Position numbers and translations under genes: made by a program. The notes below the pieces were generated by a model. It saw nothing but the letters and a program-made list of their open reading frames with translations, ran no database searches and had not been told where the DNA came from. 23,657 nucleotides of DNA from a virus: positions 1 to 23,657 of the IMG/VR virus record IMGVR_UViG_3300005747_001325, one strand, 5' to 3'. The stretch's first letter is position 1; the number at the start of each line of letters is the position of its first letter. Below are positions 15,165-22,167 of this stretch, piece by piece.

Positions 15165-15242
15165 TGGCGACCCCTGTAGGACTCGAACCCACGACCTAAT
15201 GCTTAGAAGGCACTTGCTCTAATCCTGCTGAGCTAAGGAGTC
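15165..15242 (-). tRNA. tRNA-Arg(TCT)
   Basis: Complete cloverleaf on the minus strand: acceptor GACTCCT/AGGGGTC (one G-U), D stem GCTC/GAGC, anticodon stem AGTGC/GCATT with loop CTTCTAA (anticodon TCT), T stem GTGGG/CCTAC with TTCGAGT loop, discriminator G and encoded CCA. Reads AGA codons, which are common in these genes. Confidence 0.95.
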
Positions 15243-15254
15243 AAATTATTTGTC

Positions 15255-15728
15255 TTACCGAATAAACTCTAGCACATAGCGCTTGCCGTTTAGGTAAAAG
15301 CGAATGGTAGAATGGCTGTAGCGTTCTTCGGTTTGATCAACATACACTACGACATTATTGCAAGATTGCTTTCTTTCGTATCCAACAATACGGCGTTCGG
15401 TTTTCGGTTTAGATCCTTTATCAGCACCAATTAATCCACCAATTACCGCACCAGCAGCTGCACCATCGTCATTGCCAGATACACCTTTACCAAGGAGTCC
15501 GCCGATAATCATTCCTGCTAGTGCACCACCGGCAGCGTTACCCTGAACTTGTACATTCTCGTAGACTGGTACGTCTACATTCTCACATCGAGTCTTTGTA
15601 GTAGGCATTTGGGTAACAACCGTAGTTGTATGGTCATAGACCTTAATACGGTCAACGGTATCAGCAGCAGCTGCCGTCGCAATTCCCATCGCAAGTAGCG
15701 GGGCTGTTAATACAGTAGTTTTCAACAT
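15255..15728 (-). CDS. Secreted glycine-zipper protein
   Basis: 157 residues. Signal peptide (MLKTTVLTAPLLAMGIATAAAA), then a segment with two cysteines that could pair (Cys in TKTRCENVDVPVY and in YERKQSCNNVVVYV). The middle (about 62-105) is a glycine-zipper hairpin, AAGGALAGMIIGGLLGKG and GAAAGAVIGGLIGADKG, as in Gly-zipper 2TM outer-membrane proteins. The C-terminus (TEERYSHSTIRFYLNGKRYV) is beta-like. It should go to the envelope of a Gram-negative host. Start at 15728 chosen for AAAAGGAGC ahead and for the signal peptide; the longer in-frame reading is a shadow. Role unknown: envelope disruption, exclusion or lysis are options. Confidence 0.85.
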   Translation of the reverse strand: MLKTTVLTAPLLAMGIATAAAADTVDRIKVYDHTTTVVTQMPTTKTRCENVDVPVYENVQVQGNAAGGALAGMIIGGLLGKGVSGNDDGAAAGAVIGGLIGADKGSKPKTERRIVGYERKQSCNNVVVYVDQTEERYSHSTIRFYLNGKRYVLEFIR

Positions 15729-15822
15729 AAGGTTGCTCCTTTTCGCATCCGTTCCAGTATTCATGCGGCTCACTGTTTCCACCTTTAAAGTTTATCCAGG
15801 CCGAATCTATATCATATTGCAC
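15661..15822 (-). CDS. Possible Cys-rich 53-residue protein overlapping the glycine-zipper gene
   Basis: From GTG at 15822 (AAGGGAG nine bases upstream, in the same place as the ribosome sites of the other P1-P3 cassettes) to TGA at 15661-15663. Begins MQYDIDSAWINFKGGNSEPH and ends with a Cys-rich CDGNCDGSCC-type tail (six Cys in total). The first 31 codons lie outside the glycine-zipper gene and look protein-like; the rest overlaps its signal peptide in another frame. It is the first reading frame after promoter P4, which otherwise would have a long untranslated leader. Confidence 0.45.
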   Translation of the reverse strand: MQYDIDSAWINFKGGNSEPHEYWNGCEKEQPYVENYCINSPATCDGNCDGSCC

Positions 15823-15849
15823 AATATTTATCTCCCTTGTTATGGTAGT

Positions 15850-15891
15850 AATATAAGGCTTTTCTGATTGTTTGTAAACCCCCTATTTCGC
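15850..15891 (-). promoter_or_regulatory. Extended early-type promoter P4
   Basis: Minus strand: box GCGAAATAGGGGG, -35 TTTACA (15873-15878), 17-base spacer, -10 TATATT (15850-15855), then ACTACCATAACAAGGGAGATA. A GATAAATA late-like element (15825-15832) overlaps its leader. Confidence 0.82.
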
Positions 15892-16008
15892 ATTCTTTCG
15901 AAATATTTCAACTATCTCCAAAGCGTATCCAAGGGTTCGAATATCCACGTCCTGAATCGCTTTCCATTCCTGATCTATGATCCGTTTTGCGCACTCCACT
16001 GCTGTCAT
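15883..16008 (-). CDS. Small helical protein (41 residues)
   Basis: 41 residues beginning MTAVECAKRIIDQEWKAIQD and ending EIVEIFRKNAK; amphipathic helices throughout, in the style of many short phage proteins. Only a weak ribosome site. The stop codon lies in the G-rich box of promoter P4. Overlaps the 58-residue reading in another frame. Confidence 0.5.
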   Translation of the reverse strand: MTAVECAKRIIDQEWKAIQDVDIRTLGYALEIVEIFRKNAK

Positions 16009-16084
16009 ATTTAATCCATCCATCTAAATTATTCAAATCAATTCCATCAAAAGGATCATCCTTATCGATAGGTATCTCTGACAC
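15908..16084 (-). CDS. Small acidic protein (58 residues), GTG start
   Basis: GTG at 16084 with AAAGGAG nine bases ahead, inside the 3' end of the 105-residue gene. Begins SEIPIDKDDPFDGIDLNNLD and ends GYSNPWIRFGDS. The first half looks protein-like; the second half overlaps the 41-residue frame for 101 bases. One of the two may be a shadow, or both may be used. Confidence 0.45.
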   Translation of the reverse strand: MSEIPIDKDDPFDGIDLNNLDGWIKYDSSGVRKTDHRSGMESDSGRGYSNPWIRFGDS

Positions 16085-16379
16085 TTTGCAACGCTCCTTT
16101 TATACGTGAGGGGTATTCTCCCATATATGTTCCTGCTTCTAGCATATCCTTGTTTAAATATTTCTTGTGAATATGATCAATCTCGTCCCAGTTCTCTAGG
16201 ATTCTTTTAGCCATATTGTCAAATGTTCGATCTGATAGTATCGGGCTATCCTCCACGTAATAAGCATATGAGGCCATGATATACCACGGGATGTACATGT
16301 TTGTTGAAGTATCACATACATCTGAACATGCTTTTTCAATCTCTTTTAATATACGTGCGTCTCTTGTTGCTTTCGACAT
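16062..16379 (-). CDS. Small helical protein with ligase-N-terminus-like motif
   Basis: 105 residues, helical. The central YAYYVEDSPILSDRTFDNMA resembles the YYxxDxPxISDxxYD motif at the start of NAD-dependent DNA ligases, but the adenylation domain is absent, so only a motif-level likeness is claimed. AAGGAAA ribosome site; overlaps the end of the SprT-like gene by 44 bases, so it is co-transcribed with it. Confidence 0.7.
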   Translation of the reverse strand: MSKATRDARILKEIEKACSDVCDTSTNMYIPWYIMASYAYYVEDSPILSDRTFDNMAKRILENWDEIDHIHKKYLNKDMLEAGTYMGEYPSRIKGALQSVRDTYR

Positions 16380-16794
16380 CGTACTTTTCCTTTAATTCTT
16401 TTTCCTTCCGATGCGCTTCAACCTCCCAGGGTCGTTCGTCGTACGGCATATCAGAAGAATAAACCTTTTTATTAAACCTCACCTCGTGCACCCAACCAGA
16501 TACCATTCGTCGGGTAACATATTGCCATACATGTATCATCTCATGTAGCATTGTGGATATTAAATCGTCAAGGGGGAGTGATACATCGATGCGGATCGTA
16601 AACTCACGATCTCCTTCATCCATTACGTCGCCATAGATTCCTTTCTTCTCAGCTAAGTTCCGTATCGTCCTAATATTTATGAAAATAGGCTTTCGAGTTC
16701 GGGGCATAAGAGTATTAAAGGCGAACCACGCTGCTGCAGTGATCGCCTTTTTCTTATACTTTGGGCATTTACTTTGAAAGTCTATAATGATCAT
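16336..16794 (-). CDS. SprT-like zinc metalloprotease
   Basis: 152 residues. HEMIH (84-88) is an HExxH zinc motif within MLHEMIHVWQYVTRR, and a downstream ERPWEVEAHRKE supplies a likely third ligand (Glu124, Glu126 or His128). The layout matches small SprT/SPRTN-type proteases, which cut DNA-bound proteins, and related phage enzymes. The ATG at 16794 lies only seven bases after the -10 box of its promoter, so the message seems leaderless. No ribosome site precedes it. Possible alternative start at Met30 would remove part of the domain. Confidence 0.85.
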   Translation of the reverse strand: MIIIDFQSKCPKYKKKAITAAAWFAFNTLMPRTRKPIFINIRTIRNLAEKKGIYGDVMDEGDREFTIRIDVSLPLDDLISTMLHEMIHVWQYVTRRMVSGWVHEVRFNKKVYSSDMPYDERPWEVEAHRKEKELKEKYDVESNKRRTYIKRD

Positions 16795-16801
16795 AGTGAG
16801 T

Positions 16802-16830
16802 ATTATACCCTATGTAGTATGAGATGTAAA
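16802..16830 (-). promoter_or_regulatory. Strong sigma70 promoter of SprT-like gene
   Basis: Minus strand: -35 TTTACA (16825-16830), 17-base spacer, -10 TATAAT (16802-16807), seven bases, then ATG. It lacks the G-rich box of P1-P4 and gives an apparently leaderless message. Confidence 0.85.
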
Positions 16831-17457
16831 CTAATTTTTAGTTCTAATCTCAATATTTTCCGTTTTAGGAATCTTCAACAAATCGTGTTTATGGTAAAGA
16901 ACAAACTGTGTATCCTTAAACTCATTAAAGATCCCGTTCCAAATTGGTCGCCATCGATCATTTAATCTGACGTTGTTCATTGCACCTCTATCGGAGTTCA
17001 GGACTAGATCCGTATAGCTTTGTAAGTTCATATCAAATAAGGAGTCAAACCCATACATGTGGATCTCTGTCCCCTTTAGATGATTAGCAGCATAGTGTAC
17101 AGCAAAGTGTCCGCAGTTGAAGTTAGTGTACATATTACCTTTAGTGTCGGTGGGACTAAGCTTTGTATACTCTGGAACGTGTGTGTAAAAGCCGCGGATC
17201 TTATGCCCGAACTTCATTTTGAAGTTGCCTCTGTTATTGTCATACCAGATCTTAGGTCTATATCCTAAGGTCCATTGACCATCAATCTGAACGCTACCTT
17301 CAGTTAATGCCATACACATTTTAAAATCGACAATACACGAGGTATAAAGATTACGTATGGCCATTGGTGGCTGATTACAACCAACCTTTATACCTTTTGC
17401 ATCTCTATACATACGGGCATTATCCCCATTACCTATAACATGAATTACGCGACTCAT
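16831..17457 (-). CDS. Glycan-locus protein, possible sialyltransferase/DUF115-like transferase
   Basis: 208 residues. Opens with SRVIHVIGNGDNARMYRD and IKVGCNQPP, a nucleotide-binding-like Rossmann start followed by a conserved polar loop; later CGHFAVHYAANHLKGTEIHM then YGFDSLFD and RWRPIWNGIF. The order GNG...N...GTEIHMYGFDS resembles GT42 sialyltransferase/DUF115-like folds. Activity is not proven. TAGGAGA ribosome site; overlaps the upstream GT by 29 bases. Last gene of the glycan locus. Confidence 0.7.
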   Translation of the reverse strand: MSRVIHVIGNGDNARMYRDAKGIKVGCNQPPMAIRNLYTSCIVDFKMCMALTEGSVQIDGQWTLGYRPKIWYDNNRGNFKMKFGHKIRGFYTHVPEYTKLSPTDTKGNMYTNFNCGHFAVHYAANHLKGTEIHMYGFDSLFDMNLQSYTDLVLNSDRGAMNNVRLNDRWRPIWNGIFNEFKDTQFVLYHKHDLLKIPKTENIEIRTKN

Positions 17458-18103
17458 GGAACTCTCCTATATCCTCTTTTATAAGATCCTGAATGTGTTG
17501 CTTACCCTTCCCACCAGTCCAATGCATTATCCTGATATCTTTAGGTGCAGTTTGGTCAATAAGGTCAAGCCTTAATGTGTTATACTTTTTAGGAAGATCT
17601 TTAATATATATCTCTTTACTTAACGGATCACCAAGAAGTTCGTGTAGTACTTCCTGATCACCCACTTCGGGATTACTAGCTACTGCATTACGCCATTTCT
17701 GTAGGATCGGAGGTAGACCTTGGAATCCAACCACACCAGAGTTATGCCATTTGCTTTGTCTACGACTAGTCCACGGCTGATCCACTACCATCGATAATTT
17801 GTTTGGTTCAATGTGGTCAAAGATCTCATCGATTGGTCCTTGTACATGACAATCAGTATCAATCCAGCAAACCTTTTCAGACACCTTCGATGCAGCAATC
17901 ATCGCATCTGGTTTCTTAAACCATCCAACGCTTTTACTTTCTAGTGGTGAGGGCCCAAATACTCGTTTGGCTTCTGTGGTCATACCAAAGTCATAAACTA
18001 TAATATTGGTATTAGTATGAATCTTAATAGTATCCATAAACCAACCTAGCATCCATTCAGTGTTACTATCACATCCAGTAATAAAGGTCTTAGAGTATTT
18101 CAT
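17429..18103 (-). CDS. GT8-like glycosyltransferase
   Basis: 224 residues with a GT-A fold: DTD metal/nucleotide motif (Asp82, Asp84 in VCWIDTDCHV), SKWHNSGVVGFQG (about 118-129) and a C-terminal MHWTGGKGKQH (about 193-203), the GT8-style HxxGxxK ending. Should transfer a hexose from a nucleotide sugar. Overlaps the upstream GT25-like gene by 14 bases. No signal peptide, so cytoplasmic. Acceptor unknown. Confidence 0.82.
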   Translation of the reverse strand: MKYSKTFITGCDSNTEWMLGWFMDTIKIHTNTNIIVYDFGMTTEAKRVFGPSPLESKSVGWFKKPDAMIAASKVSEKVCWIDTDCHVQGPIDEIFDHIEPNKLSMVVDQPWTSRRQSKWHNSGVVGFQGLPPILQKWRNAVASNPEVGDQEVLHELLGDPLSKEIYIKDLPKKYNTLRLDLIDQTAPKDIRIMHWTGGKGKQHIQDLIKEDIGEFHESRNSCYR

Positions 18104-18737
18104 AGTTGCTGTCCCATGTATGTTTAGCTACACATCCTACAGGATTCTGGATTGTAGTGAATGTATCCTTAACAACCACCTTCCAGGGGTAGTGCTCTTG
18201 CAGGTAAGGAAAGTTCTGTGTATTCATAAACACGTCAGTTGGTCCCGCTTGGATCTTTGCCTGGTATACTAGATCCTTTGCTCCCCATGGATTAATCCGA
18301 TACGCGTGCGCGCCTCCGAAGTATCTCTTATGTGTAAGTGGACCAGTTCCAAGGAATGGAGGGATCCTATATTTACCATATGATGGTGCACCAAGATTCA
18401 GGATCTTATTAAATGCAATAGTATCCTTTATCTCGTCCACAATAACCGCATCATGTTCAAAGATAGTAATTGGCCGCCGTGTGTTTAATGATAGTTTCCA
18501 TAGTGAGTAATGAGATAGAAAGGCAGCGATACAATTATCAATGCGGGAATACATCTCAGTAAAGCCAAGGGACGAAAGTTCTTCCCTTTTCATCATCTTT
18601 GTTATATCTGTATTACTAGGTGTGATAGCATCAAACATCTCGATCTTCATACCATAGTGTTCGCCTGACTTAATAAGTCGTTCAGCGTATTTTACTGACT
18701 GTGGAAGATCTTTTATAGTAATGACATAATGTTTCAT
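18090..18737 (-). CDS. GT25-like glycosyltransferase
   Basis: 215 residues, LgtB/GT25 type: MKHYVITIKDLPQS opening, EMFDAITPSN, CIAAFLSHYSLW, then the acidic EHD motif (94-96 in ITIFEHDAVI) and GGAHAYRINPWGAKDLVYQA. The start at 18737 shares ATGA with the previous stop and matches the family start; the longer in-frame reading is a shadow. One of three GT25-like genes in the locus. Confidence 0.85.
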   Translation of the reverse strand: MKHYVITIKDLPQSVKYAERLIKSGEHYGMKIEMFDAITPSNTDITKMMKREELSSLGFTEMYSRIDNCIAAFLSHYSLWKLSLNTRRPITIFEHDAVIVDEIKDTIAFNKILNLGAPSYGKYRIPPFLGTGPLTHKRYFGGAHAYRINPWGAKDLVYQAKIQAGPTDVFMNTQNFPYLQEHYPWKVVVKDTFTTIQNPVGCVAKHTWDSNYEIL

Positions 18738-19432
18738 AGTGTGGTTGTGCTCGCTGTTCTTTGGACTTTGGTATAGTATGTTTTGCTTACACCCAATAAC
18801 GGAAATAGTTGGTAACACATCAAGGCGTCGTTTGGCCATAAGCCATATTCATTTACTAATTCTAACATCTCTTCCGCTGCCCATGGTTTAATTATATAGG
18901 CAGAGTTGCCAGCTAATCCTTGGGGAATGTTTATATTATCTATACGTGGAACATTAGCAACCTCTGATTTTGACTCCTGGAGCATCCTATGGAACGCTGT
19001 AGCCATCCTTGTAGCACCGAAAGGTTCATTAATGCCGATAATACCATACCGAGATTCTAATAGGCTGTCGTACGATAATTTTCTAGTAAAGATCGCATCA
19101 TGTTCCAGTACTAGTATTGGTTCACGTTCATCAAAGCACTTTTCCCATAGTGTCAAGTGGCTCAGCGCACAAGCTATTCTAGCATTTTTATTTCGGGTCG
19201 GATATGCTTTCTTTGTTAACCCTGATGCAAAGTCAACTACTTCGCCTTCCCAGGGATAGTTCCATTTTGTTCTATACCGATGCGTCATTAAGGCTTGCGC
19301 ATCATCAGGAACTATAGCATCAAATCTTTCTATAGGGAACTCGTTCTTTACCCGCCAACTGCTTTCAATACAATGCTGTGAAGCAGTTTCGGATATCTCA
19401 TTACCCTCAATTGTTATAACATAAGCTCTCAT
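18734..19432 (-). CDS. GT25-like glycosyltransferase
   Basis: 232 residues: MRAYVITIEGNEIS, ERFDAIVPDD, ARIACALSHLTLWEKCF, then EHD (110-112 in ILVLEHDAIF), and GLAGNSAYIIKPWAAEEMLE. Same architecture as the downstream and the 21469 paralogues but divergent, so each may add a different sugar or linkage. Start shares ATGA with the cupin stop. Confidence 0.87.
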   Translation of the reverse strand: MRAYVITIEGNEISETASQHCIESSWRVKNEFPIERFDAIVPDDAQALMTHRYRTKWNYPWEGEVVDFASGLTKKAYPTRNKNARIACALSHLTLWEKCFDEREPILVLEHDAIFTRKLSYDSLLESRYGIIGINEPFGATRMATAFHRMLQESKSEVANVPRIDNINIPQGLAGNSAYIIKPWAAEEMLELVNEYGLWPNDALMCYQLFPLLGVSKTYYTKVQRTASTTTL

Positions 19433-19788
19433 TTTTGGCTATCACCCGGCATAACCCTATAATTATCCTCTACCGAATCTGGAGTAGAAACTTCTATAAT
19501 AGTTCCTTTGTCAATACAATATATCTTATGCGGTAGCAAAGGTTTATTACGCCAGGTGTCTCCTTGATTTAATTCTTGTTTATGGCTACTAGCATCTTTG
19601 GTATCAATCCATTGTACCAAAAAGCTGCCGTCTAGTACATACCAAGTTTCATCTTTTTCTCTATGGAAATGCATGGAGAACTGAGCGCCTTTATTAAACC
19701 TTAAAAGCTTACCGCAGTACTTGTCGTTAGTGGACCAGATCAGTTCGTGACCCCAGCCTTTTTCTACAAAGCCATTTAATCTATCCAC
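19429..19788 (-). CDS. Cupin, phosphomannose isomerase type II-like
   Basis: 119 residues in one cupin barrel: VEKGWGHELIW, FSMHFHREKDETWYVLDG with His40, His42 and Glu47 as metal ligands, QGDTWRNKPLLPHKIYCI (His87), and VSTPDSVEDNYRVMPGDS. Resembles the C-terminal isomerase half of mannose-1-phosphate guanylyltransferase enzymes; could isomerise a sugar phosphate for the locus. GTG start at 19788, one base after the kinase stop; no ATG is available before the conserved core. Confidence 0.8.
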   Translation of the reverse strand: MDRLNGFVEKGWGHELIWSTNDKYCGKLLRFNKGAQFSMHFHREKDETWYVLDGSFLVQWIDTKDASSHKQELNQGDTWRNKPLLPHKIYCIDKGTIIEVSTPDSVEDNYRVMPGDSQK

Positions 19789-19789
19789 T

Positions 19790-20548
19790 TTAGATCTCCT
19801 CTAGTGTTGGGGCATAAACACCCATGTGCTGAACTGTTATTGCCGCAGCTTGTATAGCAAACTCAATAGCCTGACTAATATCTTTCGTGTCCAGATGTTT
19901 CTTTACAAAAGCGGCGAAGAAAGTGTCACCAGCACCGCATACATCATTTACTTTAATATTAGGTGTAGGAAACGACTTACCGTACCATAAGACCTCTTTG
20001 CCGCCTTTCGTAACAATTGTAGTGTGGTAATCTGGGGATGAGGTTTTATTAAGGTATTCGTCTTCATTAATTTTTAGATACGCGCCGGAAAATCTAGAAA
20101 GATCGGGCTTCTTTGTATCAATATAGATTGGAATCCCTAGCTTATTTCCAGTGCGTATTATATGCTCAATATCGACATATGTTAAGAAGCCTTTATTGTA
20201 ATCAGTAATCACAATAGCATCAGAGGATGGGTCAATAAAATTAGTGCGACCAATACGTTCATCTATATCCTCATCGACTCTTAGAATCTGGTAATTAGTC
20301 TTCTCATCAATGTACCGGGTCTTAATACTTCTACCGGTGGCGGTGTATTGTACGGGATTACATCCAAAGTTTTTGAAGTTGTTGGACACATTAAAAATCA
20401 TACCGGCTTTATTTTGGGTATATCTTTCTTTAAAGACGGGGATGGGAGCTTCAGGACTTATTCGATCGACAGATCCATAGACATATCGATCAGTACAGCC
20501 GTCTCCGATTAATGTAATTTTCCAAGGTGTTTGTGGTTGACTCATCAT
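19790..20548 (-). CDS. PfkB-family sugar kinase, HldE kinase-domain-like
   Basis: 252 residues. Opening TLIGDGCTDRYVYGSVDRIS then PEAPIPVF is the heptose-7-phosphate kinase (HldE N-domain) signature; NDVCGAGDTFFAAF carries the PfkB catalytic GAGD (Asp208). Shorter than the HldE kinase domain (about 310), with the middle condensed. Would phosphorylate heptose-7-phosphate at C1. The start (20548 or 20545) must precede residue 11, so the 56-59 base overlap with the nucleotidyltransferase gene is real. The two together look like a split HldE. Confidence 0.85.
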   Translation of the reverse strand: MMSQPQTPWKITLIGDGCTDRYVYGSVDRISPEAPIPVFKERYTQNKAGMIFNVSNNFKNFGCNPVQYTATGRSIKTRYIDEKTNYQILRVDEDIDERIGRTNFIDPSSDAIVITDYNKGFLTYVDIEHIIRTGNKLGIPIYIDTKKPDLSRFSGAYLKINEDEYLNKTSSPDYHTTIVTKGGKEVLWYGKSFPTPNIKVNDVCGAGDTFFAAFVKKHLDTKDISQAIEFAIQAAAITVQHMGVYAPTLEEI

Positions 20549-20900
20549 TCACTCTATCGAAGAACTCTATACCCTTACAGAATTCCTCCCCTACTATTTT
20601 ACCATTCTTCCAGTCCGAACCGATTACTCTTACATCAGGTTTATACTCTTTTATAATTGTAACTAATTCTTCATCGTTTGTAAATACCCTAACTTCATCA
20701 ACAGCCTTTAAATTCTCTAATATACATTTACGAGTCTGGAGATTATTGACTGGACGATCCGGGCCTTTGGCTTCACTTATCCTAGAATCTGTGTCAATAG
20801 CTACCATAAGATAATCACCCAGAGACTTAGCATAATTGAGTAGTGCTATGTGCCCCGGGTGTAATATATCATATGCGCCATTCGCCATTATATATTTCAT
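20490..20900 (-). CDS. Nucleotidyltransferase, HldE C-domain (RfaE2)-like
   Basis: 136 residues of the cytidylyltransferase-like superfamily: NGAYDILHPGHIALLNYAKS with the HxGH motif (His14, His17), AKGPDRPVNNLQTRK, and a C-terminal NDESTTNTLENYI matching the HldE STTN end. It should couple a sugar-1-phosphate to a nucleotide, making ADP-heptose if it follows HldE, although a glycerol-phosphate type substrate cannot be excluded. Start shares ATGA with the methyltransferase stop. Confidence 0.85.
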   Translation of the reverse strand: MKYIMANGAYDILHPGHIALLNYAKSLGDYLMVAIDTDSRISEAKGPDRPVNNLQTRKCILENLKAVDEVRVFTNDEELVTIIKEYKPDVRVIGSDWKNGKIVGEEFCKGIEFFDRVNDESTTNTLENYINRRRLY

Positions 20901-21472
20901 TTTCTTTTAATCAGCATTGCTCCTACGCCCTCAGTAAGCTCTTCTACTAATCCAAACTGGCTACCAATAATATCAGATTTCATCCACTCTTTTACGCCAG
21001 GGCCAATCGGAGAGGGTTTACCATGAATCATTGCTGTATCATGAAATACAATCCAATCCCTAACGGATGCAGCATGAAGTTCCAATTCTCTTTGAACCCA
21101 TGGCCAAGTGTGAACAGAATCGATTAGCATTGTATCACAAGGACCTACACATTGTTTATCGTGGGAGCTGCAATTATAAAGGCGAAGGGTACCATTGTGC
21201 TCTTTCAGATAGTCATCAAAGTATTTTTTATGGGTGTTGAATGGGTTAAAGTCGACATCCACTAGATGTAGCTCTCTAGCACCGTGTAGGGCAGCATACG
21301 CTGCACTCCATCCATAATATGTACCTAGCTCTTTATGCACATATCCTTCTCTCATATTTTCGCGAATAAGATCATAATGGCAACGATAACGATAATCTTT
21401 AGTGCCAACTTCTTTAAATTTTTCTGTTAAATCATATAGATCTTTCGCATCCTTGATTTGCAAATTTCTCAT
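20897..21472 (-). CDS. SAM-dependent methyltransferase (Methyltransf_24-like)
   Basis: 191 residues: motif I HKELGTYYGWSAAYAA (about 47-61), LHLVDVDFN, TMLIDSVHTWPWVQRELELH (about 114-133) and WIVFHDTAM. This order is typical of Methyltransf_24-type enzymes found in glycan loci, which often methylate sugars at O or N. Coupled on both sides by ATGA overlaps. Substrate unknown. Confidence 0.85.
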   Translation of the reverse strand: MRNLQIKDAKDLYDLTEKFKEVGTKDYRYRCHYDLIRENMREGYVHKELGTYYGWSAAYAALHGARELHLVDVDFNPFNTHKKYFDDYLKEHNGTLRLYNCSSHDKQCVGPCDTMLIDSVHTWPWVQRELELHAASVRDWIVFHDTAMIHGKPSPIGPGVKEWMKSDIIGSQFGLVEELTEGVGAMLIKRK

Positions 21473-22167
21473 GTATTTTCTCCGTGACTCGTTCTTTGAT
21501 TTCCGAAAATATAATGCGATAGTTCGAAATAATCCGGAAACGCGTATTGCATATGTATAGACTTAGTATTAATAATATAGTCAGCTTTGTCCCAACCATG
21601 TTCCTTTACATTGTTGATAATTCGTTTGGCACCCTTAGGTGATATAGCATAAGCAGCGCTTCCAGGGATCATTCCGGCATTAAGCCATATATTTTTTGAT
21701 TTGTAATTTAAAAATGGATTGACGTATGTATGTATGCCTTCCATAAGAGTGGGCTTGCTTGTGGTATCAAATATGTTTTGATGTAGACCGCTGTGCATAT
21801 TCAGTACTAGCATCTCATCGAATTGCGTGTCGTCCCAAGGCTTTTTTGCAAATACATCGTGTTCTAAAATTACAATGGGTTCGTCTAATTCTATACACTT
21901 ATTCCACAGTGTATAGTGATTTAAGAAGTTGGAATATTTACATTCATATGTCCAGTTAGTACCATTCTTCCCAATCTGTCTATCGTACATATGACTAGGA
22001 TTCATTACAGTTAAATTGTATTTCTTATCGAACTCTTTTACATTCTTAGGTGTAATCCCTTCAAAGAGTTCCGCGTCATATCCGTGCTCAATACAAGAAT
22101 CATATGCCCATCCTGCGGTCTTTTCAGAATTAGCATTGCCTTTAATATGAATAATGTAAGCCTTCAT
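21469..22167 (-). CDS. GT25-like glycosyltransferase
   Basis: 232 residues: MKAYIIHIKGNANSEK, AELFEGITPKN, YSNFLNHYTLWNKC, EHD (102-104 in IVILEHDVFA), and GSAAYAISPKGAKRII. Third GT25-like enzyme of the locus. ATGA overlap with the upstream GT9-like gene. Confidence 0.86.
   Translation of the reverse strand: MKAYIIHIKGNANSEKTAGWAYDSCIEHGYDAELFEGITPKNVKEFDKKYNLTVMNPSHMYDRQIGKNGTNWTYECKYSNFLNHYTLWNKCIELDEPIVILEHDVFAKKPWDDTQFDEMLVLNMHSGLHQNIFDTTSKPTLMEGIHTYVNPFLNYKSKNIWLNAGMIPGSAAYAISPKGAKRIINNVKEHGWDKADYIINTKSIHMQYAFPDYFELSHYIFGNQRTSHGENT

Noticed and set aside
15358-15546. Plus-strand open frame opposite the glycine-zipper segment
   Set aside because: Pro/Ala/Ser-rich mirror of Gly-rich codons; shadow.
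15729-15782. Longer N-terminus of the glycine-zipper gene (start at 15782)
   Set aside because: It would hide the signal peptide behind 18 polar residues, and AAAAGGAGC lies just before the ATG at 15728.
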